64,000 nt of DNA from Hydractinia symbiolongicarpus (taxonomy: Eukaryota; Cnidaria; Hydrozoa; Anthoathecata; Hydractiniidae): contig NC_079883.1 in assembly GCF_029227915.1 (NCBI RefSeq), forward strand, positions 2,420,001 to 2,484,000, read 5' to 3'. The position numbers and the translations under genes are program-made. This document shows, one piece after another, positions 25,837 to 39,944 of the stretch; within the stretch, counting starts at the first letter, position 1; every line of letters begins with the position of its first letter. The notes under the pieces were generated by a model. The model did not search any database and was not told where the DNA came from. It saw only the letters and a list, made by a program, of their open reading frames with translations.

Positions 25837-28800
25837 ATGAGTAAAAAACTTGTGAATGGAAAAGAGATTGAAAAAGCTCGAATTGAGAGAAAATGGAAGA
25901 ACGTTATAACTCTCGTTAGTGCATTAAATGTTAAAAATGCTGGAGGAGCTCTTACATCAGGTACTATTTTATAAATGTCTGATAAATTTTAGCTTAGGTC
26001 TGGTCCCTATCACAAAATTGTGTATTCTGTTATATTGTTACAACACCTTAAAAATCTTTTATATATTTCTGCTGATTTAGGATGTTTTTTAGTTTATCAG
26101 AAAAATAAACCTAAACTTTACAAGCAATGTTGCTTATGAATATTTTTTTTGCCTGTACATGCACTGTGATCTTGAAGCCACATAAGACGTATGCATATTA
26201 TTATTTGCTACTGACAGGCTGTTATCGTCACATAAAAATGGTCAATTCCTTTTTTTAAAGTTAAAAATTACAAACTAGTCAAGACCAGAAAATATACACA
26301 ATCCTATTAATAAGAAAATAACACCCAAGCAATAAATCACTCACCCAGGGTTTTAATAATTTAGAATGGGCAAGCAATCTGAATAGATAGAATAAGTTTA
26401 TAAAATTTTATCACAAAGTCTTTTTATTTATTTTATTTTAGTTTATCTTTATATATATATATATATTGATTTCCATGTGAGATGAATTGATATTGCTCAG
26501 CCAGACAAACTATGTTTGTGAAATTGGGGGAGCAATTAATGGCTCAGCTAGTTTCTCATTTCTCAGCATTGGAAGAGCCTTTGTGTAAGCAAGAGCAATT
26601 GCTCTCCCCTTATTTTACATGAAGTCCTATTATCAAAATATATAATTCTGGATTTCTTTGACTCTATAATAACAACAGTATTTTGAAATCTTTATAACAA
26701 ATGCAATATGATGGATTTTTATGGTTTTGGCACTGGCTAGAGACATATCTAATATACCTGAAACAATTTGTATCACAAGAATTCTATTTTAGAGGAAGTT
26801 GAGCTATACAGCTGTTTCTACCTTGGTGAGGCTGAACTTGAACATGCAATTGAACAGTGTGATAGAACATCAGGAGCTTTTAATATAAGGATTCCAGAAG
26901 ATAAATTAAGACAAGCTTATAGTTACCTTTGTGCAGCTGCAACAGCCTCAAAGAAAGCAAAAGACAGACATGTATGGTTCAATACTTTTTTCTTCTTTTC
27001 TACAAGGCTATTTTAGTGTTTAGAAGGTTTTTATATTGTATTTTAAAAAGGTGACTCGAAATCATAAACCACCCTAAAAAAATTAAAAAAAAAATTAAAA
27101 AAAACATGGGCTTAAAGGCAAGTGGGTCTATACACAGGTGAACTTATTACATTGTATTAAATTTTGTGAATGCCACATTCATGAAGCTCACGCACTATTT
27201 TTACAATCATTGTCAGATAGCAAAGCGCTGCATAACCTATATAAAAGCCACAAAATGTTTGTTTTTTCCATACTTCTTATCAGTATGAAAAAATGTGTTA
27301 ATGTTGTCATTGATTTTACAGCCCCACATATACCAGGATTCTCATCTGTTGTTATCAAAATACTACTGCGTTGTTGGACACCATCAAACTTGTGTCCAAA
27401 CTATCAATTCAGTGGAACTTTTAAATATTGACACCTTGTCAAAACGTGGAAAATATATCTTGGCTGAAGCTCTCACATGCAAAGGTTTAGTATGGTTACT
27501 GAATTATGAAATTACAGATTTTCTACAGTCTTATTGGTCTTTTAATGTTTAATTGTATGCAATTTTGCGCACCAACCTAACATTGAGTGAACGATCCGGG
27601 ATCCAATTGTGATAATAACGATAGAATAAATTTTAGCAAAGAACTTCGCGATAGTCGCGATGTATAAAAAATAATGATGTTATCGCAATCATCACCATTA
27701 ATTGTGTTTGTTGTGATGGATCGTGAATAACATTAAAAATATTAAACAATGGATGCGTATAATCTTGTGTCTTTGTTTTTTTTACATTTAAAAATTATTT
27801 TGCATCTTGTAATATATTTTTATTAGCAATTGGATTTTAGAAGTAAGGCGACTCCAACTTAATTAGTTCTACCAGCGAAGTTGATAGTAGCTTACAGTCG
27901 GTCGGTCGGCTAAATGAAAATAATTTTATAGAGATTGTATGGTCTGAACATCAAAAAAATTGTAAAAATTAACAACGGAGGAGGGTGTTACCATCATCAT
28001 CATCATCATTCATCATTCATCATCACATCATTATGACAAGCATATTTTTCTATGTATTTTCGCATAATGCACACAGTTATATTATTTAGTTGCAAAAAAA
28101 AAATAATAATTTGTCTCACTAAAAAAATGTAACTAGCACTGAAGGTGAAAAGATAAAAATACTTTTATGCTCAAAAATATTTTAAAAATTATGCAGCAAG
28201 AATTTTTCTTGTGTTCTTCTAAAAGTTGTACAGCAAGAATTGTTCCTGTGCTGTTTTGAAAGCTATGTAGCAAGAATTATTCTTGTGCTGTTTTGAAAGT
28301 TATACAGCAAGTTATACTTGGCTGTTTTGAAATTAATACAGTGGTTCTGACGTGTAAAATGATGATTTAACTATTTAAATTATTTGGACTACTTCATTAC
28401 TTTTTTTCAAATGTTTTCGTTTTCTTTTAGCATTAGCATTAGAAGTGATACTAAAAGCAGAATCAAGAACAGCCAAAGAAATTATTTCAACATATGAAAT
28501 GGCTACCGATATTGTTTTAAACATATGCATTGAGGAGGACAAACCAGCAACATTAAAACGTACTGCGACACCAACATCAACATACGCAAATGTTTTAACG
28601 CCAATGCTTGAAACTTGCCTTACAAGGCCTGCTGAGCTGTTTATTATAAATGGGTATTCTTTCATATTTTTAAATTGCTGTTTACATTACTTTTAAATCA
28701 CCTGTTTTTAATGTTTTTTTTTATTGGGTAATTCTTATTGTCTTGCTTTACTTAGGTTCTGTAAACAGCCACCTTTTTCTTCATTTTAAGTCATTTTTAA

Positions 28801-31800
28801 GATTTTCTGCCATGTTTTGGTTTAAAAATAAACTTCCCAGTTCCTTGCTTTTTAATAGTAACAACCTTCTGCAATAAGTGTGTCCTAACATCTGACGTTA
28901 GTAGTTATATCTTGGAAATAAAAGAGAGTCTTTTTCATGGAAATTGTTGATTAAAACTTATAAAATTTAGATAATTTGTAATCATTGTGATCATGGCTTA
29001 CATATGAGCAAAGGCTAAATGTAAATGGATATGTCTAACATTTATTTTTTTTTGTATTTTTAAGGTTTATAATTTTTATTTTTTCTAATTTTCTATAGCG
29101 AAGTCAACAAAGCCATTGAAAGTTACAGATTATTACTTAAAGCAGTTGAAACAAAAACAATGTCTAGTATAAGAAAGGTATGCAATAAAAAATGAGATGT
29201 TAGAACTGTAAAATAATATTAGTGTTACTTAATACGCATTTTTATCATGGTAACATAATTGCTAGAGGAAATTTCAATTACTTACAATCACATCCGGGTT
29301 GTATATAAATACCTGGAAACCTGAATAAGCCGAAGTGGAGGAAATGACAAGGTTGTTTTTTAAATTAGCTTGCCCCACAGCTTTATTTCGCACCCCTGTC
29401 TAAGTAATTTCATTTATGTTAAACAACAGATAAAATAAACAAAAAAGTCCTGACATTCTTGCTTCAAAATTTGCTGACTTTCTCATTTGGGATTTCTTAT
29501 CAATTTGCTTGTCTGACACCTGTACAAGATGAACCTGTCGAAGACTCTTATTAATCATCAGTCCTGGAAATGCTTTTGCGTACATTTTACGTACATTTAG
29601 TTGTACAGGGTCTTTGTTTTTGGAAATAAGTATACAATCTACTACTTAAAATTTTTTAGGTAATATGTCGAAGATTGGCAGAGGTACTGTTATCGTCTGT
29701 TGATGCGTCAACGTATTCTCCACCTGGCATGCCAGATGAATATGCAATGTCACGCACTGGATCTATATCAATATCGACACCAACAAAAACAGATACGCTA
29801 AACACAAGTACATCGAATAAATCTTTAAAAAGAGATCAAACAAATAATGAAGATAGGTAAACACACTAGCAGTGCAAAGTACCACACATTATGCCGCATC
29901 ATGTGCTTTATTGTTTGAAATTTGCACTAAATTAAAAACGTGCTTCTTGTTAAACTCCAATTGTAACCAATTAGTTTTTAAAAACTGAATTTGTTATTCA
30001 TTGAGATATATGGAAGATTTTTATGTTCGCATTACAGCACCATAATGATTGAACTTTTTTATCCATCATAGTGTTTTTATTCCCATGGGAGAAGTAGAAG
30101 AGTCAGTACTGCTGCTGCTGCTTGGTGAAGCCATGGTAACATTTTATTTTATGTTGTAAATTGTCACACATTTTTGTTTCGGTTATTCTTAAGGACACTC
30201 AAAATCTTGCAATTTGTCATTTCACAAGAAAAAACATGCCATTTATACGCATTTACTTACGGATATAAAATAAAAGGAATATTCGTTTGCTTAATGCAGC
30301 ATAAAACAAAGTATAGTGGGAGGCAACTTTACTACAAAGGGGATGGAGAAGCTAAAATAAAAAAGTTGTAGCATTATATGAAACTATGCTCCTACTAATA
30401 TAAGAGATTTTTCAGGTGATAAAAACCTCTCAAGTAGCTTTATGGTTATTAACTCCTGATATGTTGAGTACCTTTAGTGTCATAGAAATCTAAGGAAATT
30501 CAGCAAACTGTCTTGGGGTCATGGCAAAAATGTGAAAATCTCTTATGCTTCGGAGCAGTCCAGAAAGAATTCGTTTTTTTTTTCTAAATACAGTACTGTT
30601 GAATTCTTAGAAATTTAATTGTTTGCATATTCCCTCCAATTCCCAATTCTTTTTGTCACAAGTTATTTTTTGAAAGTCCTTGTGATTGTTATTTAGCATA
30701 CAAAGCATGCAGTGGTCAAACAACATAAAGAAGACAGTGCATCAAAACGTAAGATATTGAACGAGACAAATGTGATATTTGATCTTCTTGTTTTGGCTTT
30801 GGCTCGATGTGAACAGTACAGTCTTGCGGCACAGGTATAAACAAACATTATCTTTTTTATGACTACCTGAAGCCTGATATCTTTTTAAAGATAATGTACA
30901 ATTATATAAAGGCAAAGCAAAAAATGACTCAGCTCTTTTATGTCGAGGAAATATCCATAACTTTTTATGTTAAACAATGCACGTTACCAACAACAACAAG
31001 ATTACCCCTGAAGATAAAATGGCAGAAACAGATAAGAGAATCACAAGGCAGGCTAGCTTTATTAAGAAAAAAAATCTCTAATAGCCTATATTCTCACGTA
31101 AAATATATTTATATTCTGTATCAACAAGTAACTACCAAATGTAACTTTAAAGATACCGTGTAAATGGCTGGTTTAATACCTAACAAAATATGTTGAAACT
31201 TAGAATTTTATTTCTTAAACTTTGTTTATTTTATATATTCCTTGTGCGAATTTATATTACATCGATAATGTGATGCATCCTTGTTTTTAATGTGATTGAT
31301 TCTTTTACTGTTTTGTCTTGTGTTTGTTACAGTATGTTACCATTTTTAAATTTATAACACTTGCCTCATCATGTGACAATGTCTATTGTTTTATTAAGAG
31401 ATCCCTGCTGCTGACATCTTTATCGCTATATATTATTGCATATTATCTTTAAACTATTTTTAAACGACACGACTGGTTAATCAGCTTAGAGTTTGGAAAA
31501 ATAGAAGAAAATTTCCTCCATATAAAGTTAAGTGAGAAACACTTAACTTGAATCAAAGTTAAGTGAGAAACACTTAACTAGAATCAGCAGTGAAGATTAC
31601 TTAAAGAATATTAAAATTGTCAAGAATAGTAAAACCAAACAAATGAATAAACGAATGAATGAATAAATAAGTAAAATGAATGAATGAATTTTAAGCCTGG
31701 TTGTTATTATTATTCAACAATTTTATCATTTTTGAACCTAACTTCTTACAAACTATAGTGTCACATAAAAACAAGCATATAATTAAAGAATTAAGGTGTT

Positions 31801-34800
31801 TCATTCAAGCAAACACGGGCCTAAATATAATACTTGTTTAAGTCTCAGTTGTTATTTATTTACTTTTCTTTTATATATAGTCCCTGGAGAAGATCATGCA
31901 TTTAGCATTTGACGAATTCCATCTATGGTATCAATTTGGATTATCACTTATGTGTTCTGCGAAGGTAAAAAAAGGACTTTTGCACTATTTTTACGTGGAA
32001 ATGGGAGCGTGTTAGCAATTTTTTTTTTCATTTCCTGTCAAATTTTGTGGGGATTTCTTTGTCTGAACAAACGGTTGAAACATGTTTGTCTCGTGTCAGT
32101 GTCGCAGAGTCAGTTTTCTCTGACTACTTTCCTATAAAAGACGAAATTCCATGACCTGCTATGCAGCTCAACTGTAGTTCACATCTGTGATTTAAGAGCT
32201 TCCTCACTCATTTAACTTCGAAAACGAGAAGATGTGATTTGTTGTTCTTTTTTTTCTCTTAGTACTCACAAGCATTGTTGATATTCGATCAATGTTTGAA
32301 GATATCTGCAGACAACACTGATGTTTTGATGTTGTGTGTGAAATTGTGCATCAATCATTTGCATAAAGTAAATATTCTTTTTATTTGTTTATTTCTATGG
32401 ATTGAATAATTACAACTAACTGCTTAAGAAGAGTGGATTCTTTTTCTGAGTGTAAAAATATGAGCAAGTCATATGAATGACATAGAATTATGTCCATGTA
32501 TTTAACATCTAGAAAATAGTAGGTTTTCTGTTGTTCCTCTACTTTGTCTCTGTCCTACTGGAAACTGCATTTTTGTATTCTTTTTTAATCTACTTGAATC
32601 TACCATTTTGATTTTTTGTGTTTTGATGTTAGGACTCTTTTGGAAACATTTTGTTATTCTTGTTTATTCAAAATGTTTTCTAGTATAACTAATATTATTA
32701 ACTTATTATATGTTTTTTGATTGCATTTAGTTCCAAGATGCCATTTCTTACGCCTCAAAAGTTTTACACAGCTCAACAGATGTTCATGAAAAAGCTAGTG
32801 CATTTTTATCGATTGGAATTTGTAACAACCATCTCGCTATTAAAGGTTTGTTGTTATAATAAAAATATTCTGCTTTTTGATTTTAATGTATTTGCTGCTA
32901 ACGCCGTCATTTTTTTTGTTTTGTGTAGCGAAATTTTCCAGCGAAAACCAGAAGTATTTGCAACTTTCGCTAAATGCACTTAATCAGTAAGTTATAAAGT
33001 GTAATGAAATTATTACATTGAAAAGGACTAAGTCCTAAAGTGTTTTCAAGTCTTTGAAAGTCAATTTTGAAAAGTTTGGACAAAGCGATCACTCATGTTG
33101 ATTATAAATGAAATTTAGAGACAATTTTTTTTACTAAAAATGTTCTATTGTGTATTTTTTAAGCTTAAGTTGAAAGGGCGTTGTCTTCTTTGCTTAGTTT
33201 TAAAATTATATGTTGTCCAAAGTGCCAACCTGATAGTTGGTCAATTCTAGTGTAAATACTTTAAATAAGTAAAATTATTCTTTTTATAGAGCCTACGAAT
33301 TAGATAAAAACGACACAGAGATTTTGTTTAATTTGGCTTTAACTCAAGCTTTATCAAAACAAGTAAGCATTTAAAGTTACTTGAATTGCTTTGCTATAAC
33401 GTAAATCCTTCAACATGCAGGGGAAGGGATTTTGTTTCTTAAATAAGTGCATCTGAAACATATCCAGGATTCTCTTTCTTTCTTTTTATTTAGAATTGAT
33501 ATTGATATGTGTCGCTTTCGAGACCTTAAGAAAGGAATACATTGACAAATAATAAGTATTTAAGAGAGATGATAACTTATGGTCTCCATTTTTCACCATA
33601 CCTAAAATAAAATCTTGCCTCTTATTGGCAGCAGTACCAATAAGAATCAAAGATAGTAGTTTTCCAACAAAATAGACGTTTTGAAAAATATTTTATTTTT
33701 TCCTGACTACTCATTACTACTGATTAATGCTTATCTGATGTTAAAGAAGATTGTATTAGTTCATTCTTTTTTTTGTTTAGCTTTCGCCTGCGATTATTAC
33801 TATCCGTTCATCTCTTGCTATCGATCCTACATCTCTATCTTGCATGTATCTTCTGATTTTACTACTTTCAGCAGAAAAAAAGGTGAGCGAGTAACCAATG
33901 AATATTTACTTTAATTTTTGTGCAACAATTAAATCATACAGAAGATCGTTGCGGTTTTACAAATTTTCTGTGACCTCGTTTATGTTTGAGTTTATAAAAG
34001 TACGTTTTGTGAGAGTACATTGTTTATGGGAGTGCGTAGTTTATGAGAGTGCATTGTTTGTGAGAGGACTCATTGTTTATGAGAGTGCCTTCTTTATGAG
34101 AGTGCATTCTTTAGGAGAGTGCATTGTTTATGAGAGTACTCATTTTTTATGAGAGTACTCATTTTTTATGAGAGTACTCATTCTTTATGAGAGTACTCAC
34201 TCTTTATGAGAGTACTCGTTGTTTACGAGAGTACTTATTCTTTATGAGAGTACTCATTGTTATAGTGTATATTATAGTGGAGGAAAGTTACTACATTGCA
34301 TTTGTATTTTAAAAAATTTTTAGGATATTAATAAACAGTTTTAAATTAATCCGATAGATTTCGTCCTTCGTCAAGCTTCTTTTATATTATTTGGTTTTCG
34401 AATAAGCGCCTTCTTTCGCTCTAAAAATAAAAAAATTTATCAGAGCACTTGTTCACATCAATCATTCACGTATTCTGTAATTTGTTTTATCAATCGTTAG
34501 TATCACGAAGCATTGGATGTGTTGGAGACTGCTGTTGAGGAGTATCCAGAAGAGTTTAAGTATGTTTTCTATTTCCATATCTATTCACGCAATTCTTTTT
34601 TTCTTTTTTGGATTTGAATAGGCAGCAGTTTATTCTTTGAAATTTTTTGATACTACGTTAATTAGATTGAAACAGTCCATGCTGAGAATGACTTGTTTGA
34701 ACATTTTTTCAAATATTTAATTTTGGCGAAAAGTCTAGGCTGATAATTCTCGTGAATACTTTCTTTACCAAAACATAGGTTGACTGTCATGGATACAGCC

Positions 34801-37800
34801 TTAAAATTTTAACTTATAAAATTTAACATTATGCAGCTGCGTCTGAAAACAAAGGGATTAAGTAAAAAAAGACAAAACCAAAATATGTGGTGTTTTTTCC
34901 CTATGAAGCGTCTCTTAGTTCAAAACTTTCACACACGGCTAATTACATTAAATCGCTCTCTTATACACCCTTTAAAAAAGACAAAGCTTTATTAATTTTC
35001 ATAACAATATGTTCAAATTTTGTTAAAAGTACATTTGTTGCCTTCTTTTCGGCAAACTTCGCTGTTATAGAAATAAAAAGTCGCACGGTTAAACCTTCTT
35101 AACGCTACTGACCGACAATAGTCTGATCAGTGCCCACCCCAAGTCTGTATCCAACCTTCTTTTTATTAACACTGACTTGCTGTTTTAGTTTGCAAATTAT
35201 TAAAGTCAAATTGACGGAAGAGTGTCATGGAAGTCAAGCTGCTGTTGTTGTTTGTCAAAATCTTCTTCTATTGTGGAATGAGAAGTTTAATATAAGCACT
35301 CGTCTAACAGAGTAAGTTGTGTCTGTCTGCCTGTCTGCCTGCGAAGAAATTTTATTCACGAAATATCAGAAAAACTGAAGCGAAACATTGCCTCGGGAAA
35401 ACATCCTCATGCCAGGATGCCAACTTTTAGCAGAATCTTATAAAATATCTCGAAATACAGAAGACTTTGGCAACTTCTTTTAATATTTTGGCAAAATAAC
35501 TCATTTTTTCTCTGAAAGCATTCTTGATATTATCGAATTAGTTTATGTTAGTCAGAGTGGTATGTGTTTTGCCACATCCTTTGTTAAAAATATGATATTT
35601 AGTAAATTCTTCCAAATATTTAGGTTCATTCGACTTCTTATTTTTGTGGTCAACCAACTTCTATGATGCAAATTTTAATCTAAATTCTAAATATTTTTTT
35701 TTGTATTTTTAGTCATATTGACAATGCACCATTAGATATCACAAAAAGTCCTTCATATTCCATGTCATTGACGAAACAAAGCTTAAACGAGTCGAAAGCA
35801 CACGACACTACGGCTAGTCTAAAGAAAGTTTCGTTGGCTGATGGAACAAGCGTGTACGATGGTGAGTATTCTACTATGAACGAACGTAGTATGTTATCAA
35901 GAGATATTAATTTAGATGAGCTTTAGTAAATCGCATCTTTGTCAGTAAACGAAGAAAGTTTTTAAGTTGGGAATAAAAATTTTTGACTCGTCTGTTAAGT
36001 TTAATGGTGAAGATTATAATTTTCTGTGTTTGTGGCATGATAACTCGAGGTCTGTTTCATTGCAAGCTTTGTCTATGGAGTTAAAAATTAGAATCACTGA
36101 AAGAGAATTATGTATTTACACGTTTTTTAAATTTCTTACTAGAGGACGGTACGACCAGTATAACAGCCTCTGGTCGTTTCGAATATGCGTTATCAGAAGG
36201 TACTTCAGGTGCGATCGCTATGTATGGTAACATCCCGATCTCATCTGCTATTGCATTGCTATCAAGATTTTGGTTGTTAACCGGTTGGTATTTTTTGGGA
36301 AGATATTTCGAACTCAATTTTTTGTTGAACGCATTGAGCTTAAAATGTTTTGAGATCAACAAAATCCTATACAAAATTAAAACCAATAATAGTAACAGTA
36401 AGCTAATATATTTTTATGTTTTATCATTCGTTGTTTTTCTTCATAGCTGAATGTTTTATACACTTGGGAGATGCAACTGAAGCTTCTGGCTGTATATTAG
36501 AAGCATCATCAATATTTCCTCTATCACCGGATGTTCTGTACATGGTTTGTTTTATATTAGATTAATTGACTACTGTTGTATTATACCTTGTGTAATCAGG
36601 GCGTAGAATTGTGTAATCAGGGCGTAGAATTGTGTAATCAGTGCGTAAAATTAAATACCTTACGTACCAGGACAATGGGCTAAGTACAATTTGTCATGTG
36701 TTAGACTGTTAAAATTTTGGGGCATTTTCCCATAGAGTTTCTTTTTTCTGAATAAAAGCAAGTTGATATATTGTTTGTATTCGCCCGTATAATTGGTTCT
36801 TCGATACCTCATCCCGTTAAAGCTGTGGTTTAGAGTAAAGTTGGTAGAGCAAGAGCAGTGAGCGAAATTGCGATAATAGATGAGTATTCTCTTCGGACAA
36901 TTAAAGATTTGATGCTGAGAGACCGATTTCAAAAATTAATGTACTTTTCTAAAAACTCAATTATGCGGGCTGAATATTGAATCCAGGAAGGGTCTACGAC
37001 CAGCAATTTTAAAAAACATTAAATTAAAATTCAAAAATTAAAATAAGTGCGGCTTCAAACGCACTCAGAAGTTGCGCTTAGTGTATCGCACTTTGATGTC
37101 GTGCTTTTGTTGTTGCACTTTCAAATCGCAATGATATGTTATCGCCCCTTGGAATGGTGCTTTAAAATTACACTTTTGTATCACACTCAAAGCACTTTTT
37201 TAAAAGGTGATCACACGTTTAATTGTTTCACCATCACCCAAGTTCGTTTACTTAGCCTACTTGGGCTATAATTGTGTAAATATAACCAAGAGTTATGTCG
37301 CTGGTGTTTCATCAAACCTCTCTGTTACTTTCTCCGTGCCACTTTTATTTAGAGAGGCCGACTGAATGAGTTACAAGAAAATTCTGTGGAAGCAAAAGCC
37401 TGTTATGAAAGTGCCATGGCTTTGTTACCAACGCATACAGCTGCAAGTCAGCGACTGGTAAGTCCCTTATAATCGTGTCTAATAACAATCGCAAAGGAAT
37501 ACTTGTTTTCTATATGTTCAGTTATCATTTATGCGAAGAATTTAGTCTTTACTGTAGCCAAGACTTGGTGGCATGTTTTTTATATGTGCAAGATGTATGC
37601 TTTTCATTCTTCTAAATTTTCAGGCTTTGTTGTATCACGATAATGGAAACTTGGTGTTAGCTGAACAAACGTTACGTGGCTGTATTTTACAAGATGCTAG
37701 CAATCATACTGCATGGTGGGTAACCTTTCCTGTCATACTCCGTGGAGTTTCTATCGTTGTTTCTGTTTGTTTTATTGATTTTTTTGATTGATTGATTGTT

Positions 37801-38160
37801 TGCTTGTTTATTCTGTTTGTTATTTTGTTATTCTGCTATGCTTTGCAACAATTCTTTTATAAGTACAGCAGCGTCAAGATTTGGTACATAAGGAAATTTC
37901 ACGGATGAATTAAAATAAAAGTTTTTAGCATTCACAAATTTTCGCGAATTAGGCCAATACGACTTTACCCACGATACAGTAACTTATTTCTAACCTGAAA
38001 ATTTATATTTAGGAATGATTTAGGTGTTGTGCTGGAATCTGCAGATCGTAACGACGAAGCCGTTGAATGTTTTATGTCATCGCTGCATCTAGAGATGTCC
38101 TCACCCGTCCTACCCTACACAATCATACCGAGATTCTTTAAAGCTTTTGACGCTACGTAG
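25837..38160 (+). CDS. TTC7: tetratricopeptide repeat protein 7 (PI4KA complex scaffold)
   Basis: TTC7 bridges EFR3, FAM126 and phosphatidylinositol 4-kinase III alpha at the plasma membrane. Twenty-two coding exons with GT-AG borders give 2,619 nt, 872 aa, near the 840-860 aa of vertebrate TTC7A/B: 25837-25960, 26793-26971, 27322-27484, 28431-28653, 29099-29177, 29660-29856, 30072-30135, 30697-30834, 31881-31964, 32263-32367, 32731-32845, 32929-32986, 33290-33362, 33781-33882, 34501-34559, 35189-35311, 35713-35861, 36143-36283, 36447-36544, 37353-37457, 37624-37715, 38013-38160. Every junction keeps phase. Family landmarks appear in order: LLLKAVETKT, RRLAEVLLSSV, EEFHLWYQF-like DEFHLWYQFGLSLM, YHEALDVLETAVEEYPEEF, SPDVLYMRGRL, AWNDLG and a PYTIIPRF C-terminal block. 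The ATG opens a charged N-terminus. A vertebrate-style TTC7A/TTC7B distinction does not apply. Confidence 0.96.
28193..28331. repeat. intronic tandem array of small hairpins
   Basis: Four diverged units of roughly 35-48 bp, each starting around 'cagcaagaat' and ending 'ctgttttgaaagtt', lie in TTC7 intron 3. Several units contain a small stem (caagaat.attcttg). Confidence 0.65.
29400..29653 (-). other. unrecognised antisense ORF in TTC7 intron 5
   Basis: A stop-to-stop open frame of about 83 codons lies antisense within intron 5. It reads DCILISKNKDPVQLNVRK, MYAKAFPGLMINKSLRQVH and SDKQIDKKSQMRKSANFEAR (consecutive pieces; the second begins with an ATG). The composition is protein-like (mixed charged and hydrophobic, few low-complexity runs). 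I do not recognise the family. It could be an exon of a nested gene, a transposon fragment or chance. Confidence 0.3.
31525..31580. repeat. two tandem copies of a 23-bp hairpin
   Basis: AGTTAAGTGAGAAACACTTAACT occurs twice in direct repeat. Each copy is itself a hairpin with 9-bp arms and a 5-nt loop. It lies in TTC7 intron 8. A short (AATG)n-like stretch follows at about 31,640-31,690. Confidence 0.85.
34008..34262. repeat. 21-bp minisatellite in TTC7 intron 14
   Basis: About twelve head-to-tail units of about 21 bp with the consensus 'tttatgagagtactcattc'. The right half is nearly homogeneous and the left half more diverged (gtgcattg variants). It lies between exons 14 and 15 and does not touch splice sites. 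Confidence 0.9.
36590..36655. repeat. three copies of a 22-bp direct repeat
   Basis: 'tgtaatcagggcgtagaatt' is repeated three times with minor changes in TTC7 intron 19. Confidence 0.8.
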
Positions 38161-39944
38161 CTGGTTTACACACCTGGAATAAGAATTTTTTTTTTGAGGA
38201 TTGGTTAATTAAAAACGCCGTAGCATGTTGCGAACATTTCATACACGTTTTTGTTGTACAGAGTGTTTCAGGATTACTGCAATAGTGGATGTCCAACACG
38301 CAACGTGGGATATCCAACACGCAACGCGGTATGTCCAACGCGCAACGTGGAATGTACACATGGAATGAAACAAAGAGCGCGTAGTACTGTAAACATTTAT
38401 ATAGATTGTCTTCCGTTTCTCTACTCTCTTCTGCTGATTTTCAAGTTGAACAAAATACTTTGCTGCATAAATTTTTGCGGGATTAATTTTTGCAGAATTT
38501 ACTCGGTCAATATTCACCAAAATAACTCATGCATATATAGTTGTCCCTTTGTTGCTTGTAAAGATTTCTCCTCACATCCTGAAAAATGCTCATTTGGAAA
38601 AATGTACGGTAGCAATGACTGGTTGATAAAGGTTTCGCAAAATTTATATTTTTTTTATAATTCTGGGACTATATATGCAGAAATCCATCAAAATCCATCA
38701 AAATACCATTAAGTCGTAAAAATAAATCCCACCGAAATTTATCCAACATTTAACAAATCTTCAAGTGCATGTATAGGCATGTTTGAGCCAATGCATCACG
38801 TAGATGTGCACCTGCCATCCGTATACAAAGGCGCATTCTATTATCTTGCGCCCCAGTTTTATAAAAGGAAGGTTGACGCCCTAAACCTAAATTATTATCA
38901 AGCAGAAGAGTCGTTGATTGAAGGTATTTTTATTCTTAGCTTTTGACTGAAAATAGTGAACAATTTTTTTCCTAGTAGTAGATTTTACAGGGCTTTATCA
39001 ATTCAATGTTGGGTTCTGTCTGTATTATATGTGGATTGTTTAAATAGATGAAAAATATCTTTTTTTTATAAGCTTTGATTTCTTACGTTCGTGGTAGAAT
39101 TCCTAAAGTGTTTCCACTATGCCGGGCAAAGTTATAAAATTTAGCAGTCTCCAAAAATAGTCGATGTTTTTTTCGACAAGAGAAAGTCGGAGCCTACTAG
39201 TTGCTTGTGCTATCAGTTTATAACCACTGAAACTCTTATACTCAGAGCAGTGAGGCCCAGTAAAGAAACAGCTATTTTAACCTAACAGGCAGTCGAAAGA
39301 AAGTAATAAAAAATGACCTATTTATTCATAGTTGTATATCTATTTTTTAACATAACAAAATAGAATTTCAACATAAAAACAATATACAATATGTACATCT
39401 ATCTAAAAGCAATTGGCATACCTAAAGGGCAGAATTTGTGGAATTTATTTTCCCGATTTTAAAAACTTTTCGTAAGAGCTTAAGTCGCAAAAAATTAGCA
39501 CCTTTTGCATAAAATACCTTCAAATCGAAAAAATCGCTCCCAAAAATTCTCGAAAAAACTTCTTTCCAACACAAATGTTGAATTTTTGGGAATGGCTCAA
39601 AAATTTAAAGGTGTACTCTAAAAAACATTATTCGAAACACCTACTTCTCTACACTAAACGTCAAAATAAAAAAAGATACTATTTGATTATCGTCAATTCC
39701 TGAAATCCAAAGCATTTGGACGTATGTAGACGACCATCCGTTCAAAATACTTCCTATTTAAAACTGCATGGTGTATGTTATGAAATATTTAAACCTTCAA
39801 GAACGCTCTTACAACGTCGGATCGTAGCGTACTATTTTGATTTGTGAGTCATCCTTCACTGTGTAAAATTTTAGCGATTCGTACGAAACAAGAAGAAACT
39901 TTCGAAAAATATTTCACATAAAGCAGATCAGTTTTTGAAGGTAG
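38161..39944. other. TTC7 3' region and intergenic
   Basis: This holds the TTC7 3' UTR, a 21-bp tandem repeat (38,286-38,355; units with 'tccaacacgcaacg') and an unrecognised ORF at 38,713-38,946. The rest, including 38,950-39,940, shows no gene. The HTH paralogue A ends at 39,945 from the opposite strand, so the two genes converge. Confidence 0.6.
38713..38946 (+). other. unrecognised 77-codon ORF downstream of TTC7
   Basis: A stop-to-stop open frame with protein-like composition, containing SACIGMFEPMHHVDVHLPSV and YKGAFYYLAPQFYKRK. A possible donor (GAAG/gtattt) lies near 38,922. No family was recognised, and the only ATG codons are internal. It may be a fragment of a retroposed or decayed gene. 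Confidence 0.3.

Noticed and set aside
34008-34262. Coding repeat ORF (33,898-34,152)
   Set aside because: It is a 21-bp intronic minisatellite; the open frame follows from a period divisible by three, and it lies inside TTC7 intron 14.
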